Shown here: positions 35,601 to 47,600 of the stretch, one piece after another
Layout: every line of letters begins with the position of its first letter
How positions within the stretch are numbered: position 1 is the stretch's first letter
Origin: Spongilla lacustris
Taxonomy: Eukaryota > Porifera > Demospongiae > Spongillida > Spongillidae
DNA: 64,000 nt
NCBI GenBank assembly: GCA_949361645.1
Contig: OX442424.1
Location: forward strand, 4,485,986 to 4,549,985
Direction: 5' to 3'
The notes under the pieces: generated by a model
What the model saw: only the letters and a program-made list of their open reading frames with translations
Told to the model about the DNA's origin: nothing
Databases searched by the model: none
Translations under genes and position numbers: made by a program

Positions 35601-38600
35601 TTAATGCGTGCAGGTTGTCGCCTGCTCTCAATCGCCTGGCCAAGAGACAGTTCGCCTCCCCCTGCTGCCTCAGCACTTCCTTCCAAAGCTCCGTGAAACC
35701 AGATAACAGCTGCCGCATTTGGTCGTCCTCCATTTCAGAAAAAGTGGGGTTAACTCTGCCAGTGGCTGTGCACAATACGCCTAGAGTGATTCTAACACGC
35801 ATTCCTCAACCTTATATCCAAGCCCATATGCGCACGCACACCAGCTGAAGACTCATTGTACAGAACATGTGCTCCCCATCACCATCAATCTACAGCTGCA
35901 CATTCACATACACCCCTTACCATCTTTATCGATCTACATGCTTACATGTACGCTGCGTGCACAACACATGCATGTAGGCTATGCCTCCGTATTCTGCTGG
36001 GAGCATATTTTCTGTCTAATTCATTCCTCAAACGTATGAGCCTTGATACTGATGTAGATATTCGATCCTTCGGCCATTGTATGTCTGCAACTCTGTTGCC
36101 CTAGTGGGCATGCCAGACCCAATATGCATGACAACTATCATGTTGTGTATAAACTCATCATCATATGCTTCAACATGCGCGCTACATCTCCATCTCTTAT
36201 GGAATGTACAGTGTGATGCAATGTGGTCAGGACATGTTTTAAAATGGTGGAAGCAAACGAAACATATTCCTTATGAAAAAGAACATATGCATTCAATGTG
36301 AGTATTCTAAGTCTCGATCCATTAAAGGTGCAAATAGGCCCATCTCTAGGTTTTTGGACATAGAAGCATCTCAGCTTCTCTTGACAGACATTCTCATTGT
36401 CAGGCCATTCTTACATAAGCACTGTGGCATCTTTTGGGGGAGAAAATGATGGCAATCTATATTCTTCTGAGTATTTCGTGCAAAATGGTACAAAAATGAA
36501 CTCAGATGTGGAATATCTTTGCCAGGCTATTCTACCAGTATAGTGGTACAGCAATTTCATTTGGAGATTACAGGCATGTTGCCAAGTATTATTTGCACCA
36601 GCTGCAGATACAACATGGATTGCTAGATGACATGGACTCAGATGAGGATGAGTGGAGTGCAGCACATATAAACATTGGAGATGAGCAATTTGGCCATAGT
36701 ACTGCTACATCAAACAGATATTATGGAAGGCATGATGGAGAGCTGGGAGACACAAGAGAGCTGATGTTGCATAATTTTTTTCTCCCTCTCAAACAAGTGG
36801 CATCTATTCTTGACAGGAGAGGTTAGGCAATGTGCTCAAAGCCAAGATTGTGCTGCAGTACGAGAGCAACGTGCTCAAAGCCAAGGTTGTGCTGCAATAC
36901 GTGAAGTGGCTTTCTCCCCTGAGAGTGCACCAGAGCATAGATGTAGTAATGTGTATCGTTCAGTTCAGGAGCATGCACCAACAGCATGAGACAAGCTGAC
37001 TTCTCCTACAGTAGAGCACTTGAAGCAATCAGTTGTACAACTGAGGCAGTTGTACAAAGACGAAGCAGCAGAATCTAGGTCAGCCCAGTTGCAAGCAGCA
37101 GTAGACAATGTTCTACATACCCAAGCAGACGTATTAGCCATAATTCCAACTGGTGGTTGCAAGAGCCTTCTTTTCTTATTCTTTATACAAGGATAAGTGG
37201 TAGTTCATCCTCCAGTAGTTGAACCCATACCAGATGTCGACTCTTCTAGCTGTCACAACATGATATCTTATGATCTAACAGTAAAAGCAAAATCCACAAT
37301 CTCTTAGACTGGCTTCTAACTATCATCCCACTCTTTTACCCTCGAGGCATCACGTGGCCCTCTTTGGTTGCCACAATGTGACCAATCAACATCATCCAGC
37401 AATATGCACCTGGCAGGAGTAATTTCATTCCAGTCAACCGACACAAAAATGGTATTGGTCCCATGATACAACCTTTGACACACTCCACTGCCAGGTATTC
37501 ATTAATAGTTTTAAACCACGATAGACAACTAATGACATGCTGCTACATCTACCAATACTGTGGTAGACATTACAGATGGGATCATAGCCAACCTGTCTCT
37601 CATACCCGAAACATTGTAATTTTTGTAATTCGCTTTTATTTATTCTGCTATGCGACATCCGAAACTTCCTTGGCAGCGGTGCAGTCTGTTTGCATCTACC
37701 TGTGGAGTGATATGTCAGCCTTAGTGGCTTCTGCCCTATGCTAGTAAGGCTGTCATTTTGCACCTCATCAGCTGAAATCGAAATTCCAACCAAATGAATA
37801 ATGATTGCATCACATTACCCATACAAATACGCTGGTACCACTTATGGCACAGCCCATCTTCGTGCTGCTGGTCACCTATTTTGGATTGCAGAACTGTGGA
37901 TAAATTATTGTTTCGACGTCCATTGGCTGTCTTTGCAGGATACGAGATGGTGATGCACACAGCTCACACACACTTTATATAGGCATTATGCTGTTTTGGT
38001 ATATCTTTTCTATTTAATGTTTAACCACTATCTTTTCATTTTCACGGTTCCAAATCCATATATAGTACATTTTAATTTTATTTTATGTTTAAAAAGAACT
38101 GTGTTGTATATACAGTGCAGAAAATGTTATTAAAATGTGCATGGGTGTGGTGTAATTGCATATATGCTTGTTATTAATAGGTCATAGGCTATGATCAGTA
38201 ACAAAAGCATACATAGATATCTGAGGATCACAAAGTACCAGGATAGAGCACCTTTGTTGCTTTAGAAACTATAGATATACTTTATTTTTATCACCAAAAT
38301 TTAAAACTTCAACAATCATGGTTATCTGGTTGCATGGATGCACTACTGTATACATTTTACCTAACCAATGTATGATTTTACTCACAATAATGTATTATAA
38401 TCCATTCATCCATCCCATGCATACAACAATCAGCATGTAATTGATCTGCTTGCCTCTAGAAGGGCATAGTGTTTCCAAATTATTCCAAAATCAGTAGCCT
38501 AATGCACTCAAACAGACATTCGATTGCTGTTATCATTAATGACTAATCATTGGATTATGTACACTACTTTATAATCTCAGTAGTGGCATATTCCCCACAA

Positions 38601-41600
38601 ATGCTTATAGAAAAGAAGTTGATGAACTTGCACAGGGATATGCAGTTGTCAGAGCCTTTGCAGAAACTCTCTGTGGCCTTGGAATTAATGAAAGGTATAG
38701 TTTATGTATATGTGTACACGTATACATGTTGCCGTTGCATATTTGTATTTTGTTCGGTACAATTGCAGATAGAGCATGTAGTGAAATATTCCGTATTGAT
38801 TTATTGATCTACCTATTGAGCATTGGACTTAAGCTTCACAAATTTCATGCTCCTACAGCACTTTGTGAGGGTCATTATGTTGGCTAATAGATTTGGGATA
38901 CTCACTGGGAAATTTCCATTTCAGTGTTCAATGTATGCCTTCTTTTATTGTTGTATCAAAAGGCCATCAGTAATTAATAGAACAGGGATAAAGTTGCAGG
39001 CATGTTCTATCAAGAATGTTTTATTTTATTTTTCAGCAATCCACTGTATGGATACCTTGCATCACTGGGCATGAAGCTATTGCAAAAAGAACAGGTTGCA
39101 AGTACTTGGATAGCAGCAACTACGGAGTCAGTTGTCCCACCTTTGCATTGTACTGAGGAGCTGTATACTAATCATATAGCAAAAACACTTCAACTATTTA
39201 TGATGGGTATTCAGAAAGTCATGCTGTTAGTAGAGCAGAACAAATCTAAAGAAGGAGATGGTGAGTTTAGTTTACCAATACACATAAGTAACCAGCTGTT
39301 GGTTTTTAACTTTTAAATAAATAAAGAGGAAGTGATGTTTTCTTCCTGGCCATATTGTTTTTTCTGGGTACTGTTTTCTGGGTAATTATCCCGATTGCTA
39401 TATCTACTTTGCTACAGTACATATGTTTGCACTCTACTGTGTTGGTGTGGCATATATTATATTATATTCAGATTCAATACCACTGCTCATTATTCATGAT
39501 GCAATTACAAAGAACTTGGAAAACATTGGATTATCAGAGGTAAGGTGTCCCTGTTGACCTTAATGGCACATTTTTTTATCCTCGAAATAGATTTGGAATG
39601 AGTTTTTCTTTACATGCAGTTCTTTGATTCTCATACATTACAAGTCAATTACAGAATTTAATGGAATAGTAACCTCTCATGTATAGGTTAAGTGTAACAA
39701 AGTGCTTGTCTGAATTATATAGAGGGTGGAACATAAATATGACATTAATATTGTTTTTTGGATGATTGATAATGATGTACATTTTGATTGGAATGGAGAG
39801 TTTCACATGTTGATAGATTTTTATTCCTAGCTCCTGTTATAGTACTAGGAAAGCCCAATTGTGACCATTCTGTATATAAGCCATATACAGTATGGCCAAT
39901 TGAGAGATTCACATGTTGTAAGATTGAGAGATCAACGTGTTGATATATTTTTATTCCTAACCTCTGTTACAGTAGTACTAGGAAAGCCCAATTGACCAAA
40001 CTGTATTTAAACCATATCTAGCACCTTACCACAACACTTGAAATAAATTAAAAACTGAAATTTAGCTACTTAAGAAATGGGATTCCTTGAGTGTGGTCAC
40101 ATAGTCAAGAAGGTGTTGCTATAGCTAAATAGATGGATGGCACTGCAATACATAAAAGTCAGGCAAATCCTATGTGCTTGATTGCACTTTTAAGTACATG
40201 TATATACAAAAACCTTTATCCATACAGGTGGTTGAGCAGTCAGAGATATTGTTAAGCATGTTCCTTGACCGCAACTGTTCCGTAAGTGCTTGCTTTTGTT
40301 GCACCATATCATGTACTGTGTTTGTGCTAATGCTTTACTTGATTTTGTTCCATTGCACTCACACACACACACACACTCACACACTTTACACACACATACC
40401 ATGTATACCATAGAGTTGCCTCATGTCAATGTGCTCTGCATACTACCTCTTGCAACAGTATGGCTTCTTTGTTACAAAAGTCTTGTCTGATGGGTTCATC
40501 TTCTACTCGCACATGTGCAAGCTGTTCTCAGCTGTCTTAAAACTGTTTTGTGTTGTTACAAATAAGGTACATCTCTGTACAGACAGGGTATTAAAAATTA
40601 TGTAACTTGAGATTTGACTTGCATTTGAATTTCAGGGTTTTCACAGTGATGTAAGTAATGTTGATGATAAGGAGAACATGCAACACACAGATCCTGCAGA
40701 AACTGAGGCAGGAGGATTTGATGATGGATCCACTGCAGAAGACAGCAAAAATGTTGATCCAACTGATGTGGTATGTGCTCATTTGAATGTCTTTAAATGA
40801 TACACTGCTACATTAAGGCACATCAGTCAAACTAGTTGTATATACTTCACACATTAATGGACAAGGCTGGCCAAGTACAGGTAGTGTGTCACCCACAAAT
40901 CACCTCCTATCATACACATTCCTACTTCTAATTAGTAAAAGCATTGGAAACCATCTTATTTGAGCAAAGCACTGCTAAATGATTTCAAGTATTATACTAT
41001 TGCAACCTCATAACAGCAATATGGCTTTGTTTATTTACAAATAATAGGGTTTTTTAAGTGCTGTACCTTTGAACTGTAACACAACTGTCAGCCAGCTATA
41101 CTGGTTTGATTTGTGCATTTTTACAAATAAGGAGAATCTACTCTTCATATATGTGACTTCGACTTGTGGCCGGTTCATTCCTCATGTTTCTATATCTGAA
41201 CCAAAAGTAAATAGTTTTTCAAGTACTGCACTTTTTTAAACTGTGATTTGGACTTGTGTCCAGCTGGGGGTTTTAAAAAATGCAAAGTCTATTTGCCTCA
41301 AGCTATCATATTCAACCTGCCAATACACCAGTAACTTCTTAAATTGAGCAGAAAAATTCCCTATGTGTATTGCAGTCACATTGCCTGGGATAAAAGGGGG
41401 ACGCTGTTTGCACATCCCGTACGCACACCACGTATACATATTTTTGTTGTTCTAATAGAACACCGAAAACAGCAATCTGACAGAAAACAAGGAAGAAAAT
41501 TCACAAGATGGCAAAGATGATGAGAATGTATTAGAGAACTGTGAAAACTTTGAAGGGGCTCTGGAAACAGTGGAAGATGGAAATGATTCAAAGAGCGATG

Positions 41601-44600
41601 AGGGTAGGCTACTGCCGGGTTACTTAATTATGTATCATAATGGGGCTGCAATGTTGTAGGATCACAAAGTGACTGCAGCGAGGAGATGGGTCCTATAGAA
41701 GAAAACGAGGATAGCCATTTAGATGAGCACATGTGGGCTCCAGAAGAAAATGAAAAGGCTGATCTGGTACGTGCTAGCAATTACACTCAAATGACATTTC
41801 ATTTGCCTTTCTTGATTGGGATCCACAAGAAACCAGATGCTGATATGGAGCAAGGCCAAGGGACCGCAATGGATGATGAACAGAAAATAGTTGCAAAAGA
41901 TGAGGACAATACAGGAAAGGGTGGAGATGGTAGGTTAGAAAACTGACAAGACAGCTCATAAGTTCTACGTATGTCAACCATGCAACAACATAGCTAAGGG
42001 TTGAAGTACACATGTATATGGTTCTTCAGTAACATAGTTTGTGGTGCCAATGTTAGCCACATCTACACTATACGATTGAATTTTTGATGCATGTTCTCAA
42101 AAGATACTCACCCATGTTATTCTGATTTTTAAAATGAGATGCTGGGCATTATATAGTGATCATTTTACATTAAGGAAAATAAAATGCATTAGTGTTACAG
42201 GTTGTTATATTTCTGAGACCTTTACAATGAAGACCACCTACATGTTATATAGTAACGTAAAAATTTGGATTGGTGTGGCTTGTAAAATTTTGCATGAGTA
42301 CGCAGTCATGGACCATTTTATAACAAACAGCTAGTCATACTTATTCTGTGGATATCACGCAGAACTTTTATGGTTTGAATTGAAATTTTAACATCGACGG
42401 CACCGAAATTTATTTAGTTCTTTTATGTTTAGAAATTATAATGCACCTGCAGAGTGGCAATGAAGTATAGTATTTTTGATTATTCATTTGAACTGTTGTC
42501 GCTTGATAGAAGCAGACATTAATGATGAAAACCACCAGTTTGAGGAGGAACCACCACATAGTGATGCTGAGGTGAGTGTGCTGCACGAAATAATAATATT
42601 CATAGGCCATGTAAACTTCTGTGTGTGGTTGTGGTTAACCCCCTTGTGCAGCCTTGTGTTATATTTACATTTAAATTAAAATCCCCAAATGAAATCTCGA
42701 GATTAGCATATATCCTAAGTTATTAGTGAAACCAGTTCAAAGCATATGAAATGTGACCTATTATGCTAGACTATGGATATGGGCACAAAGGTTGTGTACC
42801 AATTTTTCATCTTTGCTTCAACATTCACTTGATAATGATAAGACGATATAAAATAGCATTTTATATTTTTTAATTAGCATGGACTTGGGATGTGTAGAAT
42901 TATGCCATTCATAACTTGTTGTGAGTTTAGGATCTTCATTTGCATAGAATGACGATGACCTTATGGGTGAACCATGTGACGGTTCATCTGTGGATGATCA
43001 CAATGATGACATTAATGCTAATACTGATTCTGATGATGGAGGTGATGGTGCCAGTGAAGAGGATAAGGGTGTTGATGATCAAGATGGTGACAAACTTGAT
43101 TTAGAGAATGATTTTGAAGAAGATGGTGATAACCTTGATGACAGAAAAGAAGACGCTGATGGTAATAACTCTTCATACATATATGGGGCAGTTTCCACGA
43201 AAATGCCGTATTACATAAAATTCCATTGCGTTTGAATGTATAACTTCAGAACACTTATGGCTATCAACTTCCTATTTTTAACACTTCATACTACACGATT
43301 TCTATATGGTTGGTCTTGCACTACGTCCGCGTGCCAGTATTTCAACATCATGTACCCCGCTGGGTTCAATTGCAACTTTCAGCAGGAGTAATCAAATCAC
43401 TTCAAATTCAGTTTATAGTTCCTTACCTATTGATTTGTTCAGGTTGTTAATTTTTATGCTATATGGTACGGAGATACAATTGAATTTGGTATGTGCATGC
43501 ATGTTTTCCAGCTTGATATAATCACTGCCTCCCCAGGGATTTTATTTACTTGTAACATTATTTTGGTATTTGCATTTACTTCATAAATTTTTTTTCTATA
43601 GCAGAGGCAAACCTTGCTGTTCAGTGTCAGGGAGAATCTGGAACTAACATTCCTGAATCCATCAGTAGCAGCAATGGTTTACAGGATGCAAAGGAGGTAA
43701 ACAACAATATACTGTGAAATGTGTCATCTTGTGTAATTCATTCTGAGTTCCACTATGCTTTTGATGCCTTGCACTTAACCTATAATTGCCTGAAAAATTG
43801 TAAGGTATATCTTACGAAAACGTAAGGTATACCTTACGTTGGGCTTTTAATGTTCTGATGAACAATATTCATTTCCAAACGAATTTATCAACTTTTTCAT
43901 GTATGTTACAAACCAGTGTAAGTACGAATGTCACTCAATAGCTCAACTGTGCAAAACTGCCACCACTATATGAAAAACCATAAAATGTACATATCGTAAT
44001 GAAGCGGCGATGGCATATCGTGATGAAGCGGCGATGGCATATCGGGATGAAGCGGCGATGGCATTGCTAGACAGTAGGCTAGAGGTACTAATTGCGTTCC
44101 TGTTGAAAACGAGGTTCGAAATTCAGATTAGTAATATTCTGCTGAACACTAAAACTTGTATTTCTTTGGTTGTGGAACTGCAGTACCTTCAAAGACAGTG
44201 TTTTTCTATGTCGTGCCTTACGCGAACGATACCGTTTGTTACTCAATGGCATGTATCGCCAGAACGGCACTAGTGGCTGATGCGGCAGCTCGTGGCGGTT
44301 AGAGCCTGGTCCATTGAAAGCTGTAATGTACCAATACGTCGATCGCAAATCGCCAAATTATACGCTGCATTTTTTATTTGAAAATCGTAAGGTATACCTT
44401 ACGAATATAAGGTATACCTTACATCCGGCAATTATTGGTTAAAAGATTTTGTTCATGGATGGATTGTTTGCAAACGAATATTAAAGTGTCCCCATGAGTT
44501 TAATGTTAGCATGACCATAGAACAGGACATGACTGGACAGATACAACCACCTAATTTTTTCTTTCCTGGTCGGAGCAATTTTTGTGTACAGTTTTTCATA

Positions 44601-47600
44601 ATGTATATATAAGAGATGTAAACTATTTGCAGTACTACTCATGAAACTAATTGGTTATTCATCTTTCCTACGGTGTTTCGCAAGCTGTATTCATACCATT
44701 AGAGACAATGTAACTCACAGGCAACTCTCGGGAAATGAATAACTATAGCTGATGTGTTTCTACTGTACATAACACAGGCCTTGTTAAAAATTAATTCTTA
44801 ATTGCCAATTAGCCAGTATTGTGTTAAAATATCTGCCATTCTCTTTCTTTATCAGGACATAGAAGATTCTTCAAATACTAATGGCATGGGAGCATGTGAA
44901 AATCAAATGAATGAAAATAAAATTGAAGATGAGGATAATAGTGTAAAGGAAACATCAAGTGACGACAACAATCAGGTTTGTTCTAGAGCATCTTTACACG
45001 GTGCCATAAACATGTGGTTTGTTTGCAGCAGAAACAACAGAATGCTTTAGGACAGCCATTGGGAAGAAATGCTGCAGGTGGGATTGAAAAAATTCTTGTT
45101 GTATTTTCAATCTAGTATTCTTTGTTTGGCAGATAAACGTCCACGTGAAGCTTCTTCGCTGGAATCGACTCATAGGCCAACTGTAAGGAATTCTGCCATA
45201 CATGCAAATTCTGCAAATGATGTATATGTATTTTTGTAAATGGGTGTATGCATTGTGTGTAGGATGTAGGGATACAGTTACAATATATACAGTCACATCC
45301 TAAACTGAAACAAAGTGTCTGGGTAGTGAATTAATTAATTATGTTCTATTAAAAAAACAGGGTTGCTCTTTGAATAAAAGTTTCCTGTTTTATAGTTGTT
45401 CATTAGGGATCTTGTGGCCCATATAAGTTTGAGTTGTACACTGGTTTTGTTATATTTGCAGAAGGAACATAATATCTCTGCTAACAATGAGGAGATGGAG
45501 GCATCGGTGAAACGTCTGAAGTTGACTAACGATACATTGCAACCCATGGAAGAGGTTAGTGTGTGTTCTAGCTACTTGGATATGCATAGTAAATTTAGAA
45601 TGCACTGAATTCAATGTTTCATGAGATCTATCTGTACATGCTTATTTAAAACCAGGTTGCTGTTGAGTAGAAATGTATGCATCCCTCAGTCTGATTTCCC
45701 TTTTAATTGATGCTGGCAATTTATCACATTATGAAATGGTTAGCAAGTCATCGATGATTTAGAGTTTTCTATATATGGTGCATTTAACCTAAACACAGAA
45801 TTCAGTGTACCTAAGTAAACAGCCCTATAGGCCAGAAGGCTCAGGCTAGAATGGCTCTTGCAATGGCCGTCATCAGGGTTAGATTTAAGCTTCCCTATAT
45901 GTCTGCAATAACTTTCATAGTGAGGGGTGCCAAAAGTGAAAATGTCCCCTTTGCCTCTTGCCCCAATTGCCAACTACCCTTCCGCTCAGCTGGTGATGCT
46001 CAAACATTCACTACACAGTGAGAAAAGAGTGTGCAATGTACGATTACAGTGATGAAAGGCATAGGTTGCTGTAAAGATGATAAAGGTGCAAATAAATTTT
46101 TTTTTGCATCAAATCCTTTTAAAATGCATCACTAGAAGAAATTTAAATAGGACAATGGCTCAAAATAGTTTATCCAGCAAATGTTAGTGTCAAACAATAC
46201 AGAGAATGCATAATCGTGAACCGAGCATATGCCTACTATGTGAAAAAAACTGATTCGCACTAGTACACATAACCCACTGGCATACCATTGCATTGAATGA
46301 CGCGCATGGTGAGATTCCAATCCATCTATATATTATCTCTGACGTGACCAAAACAAACTCTTACGCTGAAACTGGGTGAGAAAAATGGCTGGTATTAATT
46401 ATCAGTTATAGCACATGTCAATAATAGACATGTACTCCCTTTTTTATTGCATAAATGTCAGTACAAGTATGTAAAGTGAGTGTCCAATTGATGGTTTTAT
46501 CTTTTCAACTAGGACGTGTCAAGCTCATCTGAGTATTTCCATAAACCGGATGGATCTGCTACTACCTGGGATGCTGCAAATGAAGGTCAACAACTCAACA
46601 AGGTTTGCTCAATCATGTGAACCGTCACACGTAGTTGTCTAGTTTATTTGTTGTGTATGCTTACTTATAACATTGTTGTGCATCTCGTTAGAATCTTGAT
46701 GACGAGGCCTGCATCGAGATTGATAGTGTTCCAGTTCCAGAGAACCCCAGTGTTCACAAACAATCAGCAGAGAAAACTGCATCATACTTCAGTGATCACA
46801 CTCCTTTTTCTGCTGACATTAATCTAGATATTGTGGTTAGTCATTTGCAAATGGTATAGGTTGCGCTTTTTTCCTACTGGTGCTGCATGTGCATTGCAAT
46901 AAATAGTACATTCAAGTATGTAGTAATCTTCCTTTCCATCAGGCTTTGAAGCAAATGAGGCAAATGATTCAAGCAGGTGCAGAGCCTGCTAAGTTTCAAG
47001 TAAGTACAAATATTTGCACCAGTTTTGATTCATTTGTTACTATTTAGTACAATGAAAAAGCAGCACATTGTGCATGCTTTTTTGTCATTCAAATGCATAC
47101 ATAGTACTTGATCAAGTCCCTGTTAGTTTTTAATCACAATGATATGATAACCACATATAGCCACATATATCTTATTTAGACTCATCTTTCTATACAGGAT
47201 CAGTATAAGTTAGCTGCTGACCTGTGGGTGAAGTATGAGACACTTGTGTTGAGTCTGTCGAATTCACTGTATGAAGAACTGAGAATCATTTTGCAACCTA
47301 CTCTAGCTGCTCATTTGAGGTATTTCGTAATATCTATCGCAAGGAAGAAGGTGTCAATATTATTTCTAACAACTGTGTACAAGTAACCGACTATGCAGTA
47401 TTGGTGCACATAATTACCAACACCATTTTGAAGGCTCTGACAAATCATTGCTGAAAAGACAACTTTAGAAGAACTATTATTTACTACTGAAGTGTTGTGA
47501 TTTAATAGATAGCCTAGTTGTTCTTACTGGCTAACTAGGCTTACATATGGCATACTATACGTTAAGGGTATTTACTGTGTTTGTCAGGTGATTTTAGCAC

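Larger units (their letters stand above)
34473..36030 (-). mobile_element. Short LTR retroelement carrying only a gag, inserted antisense to midasin
   Basis: Two direct repeats of 288 and 286 bases (34473-34760 and 35745-36030), about 95 per cent identical by eye, start TGGGGTTAA and end CCTCA on the plus strand, that is TGAGG...CCCCA on the coding strand. Shared flanking bases (AAAG and AACG) make the exact edges uncertain. Between them the minus strand holds a broken gag, 35733-35102, and no polymerase. Total length is 1.56 kb. It resembles TRIM/LARD-like non-autonomous elements. No clear target duplication was found, and the gag start is only about 12 bases from the LTR, leaving no room for a normal tRNA primer site. 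Confidence 0.8.
10752..40770 (+). other. MDN1: Midasin helical linker/middle region exons
   Basis: The first 20 exons encode the long alpha-helical part between the AAA ring and the acidic tail. Segments that can be lined up with the human protein include WRKMEL (10835), QRWSDGNYWALK (13286-13321, human SKWNDVSFWSIK), HKKALNDMFKALRKEGLSYRKGL (20273-20412 across a splice) and QGFTAHLL (20715-20738). The exon at 20587-20798 has a possible internal 55-base intron, but splicing it would break the frame, so it is read through. Exons 31334-31655 and 38611-38694 align less clearly and are held mainly by phase and acidic-helical character. Exons from 40636 onward begin the acidic tail (GFDDGSTAEDS). 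Confidence 0.85.
40636..46602 (+). other. MDN1: Midasin D/E-rich acidic tail exons
   Basis: Eleven small exons from 40636 to 46602 encode mostly Asp, Glu, Asn, Gln and Ser, the flexible acidic tether that carries the MIDAS domain in all midasins. The conserved block LDEHMWAPEEN (human LDERLWGDDDE) is at 41727-41757, and MDDEQKIVAKDEDN follows at 41870-41910. A basic patch, VKRLKL (45507-45524), corresponds to human VHKRLR, the likely nuclear localisation signal. SEYFHKPDGSATTWDA matches human FEHIKQGSDAYDAQ. The introns are free of long transposons except 43162-43601 and 43697-44855. Confidence 0.88.

Noticed and set aside
36077..36301. 74-codon plus-strand frame after the LTR element
   Set aside because: No recognisable motif; it lies between the 5' LTR and the RecQ-linked relic.
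38823..38935. Extra midasin exon between 38695 and 39036
   Set aside because: Acceptor and donor-like signals exist, but joining at the required phase gives an early TGA. The direct join of 38694 to 39037 keeps phase 2.
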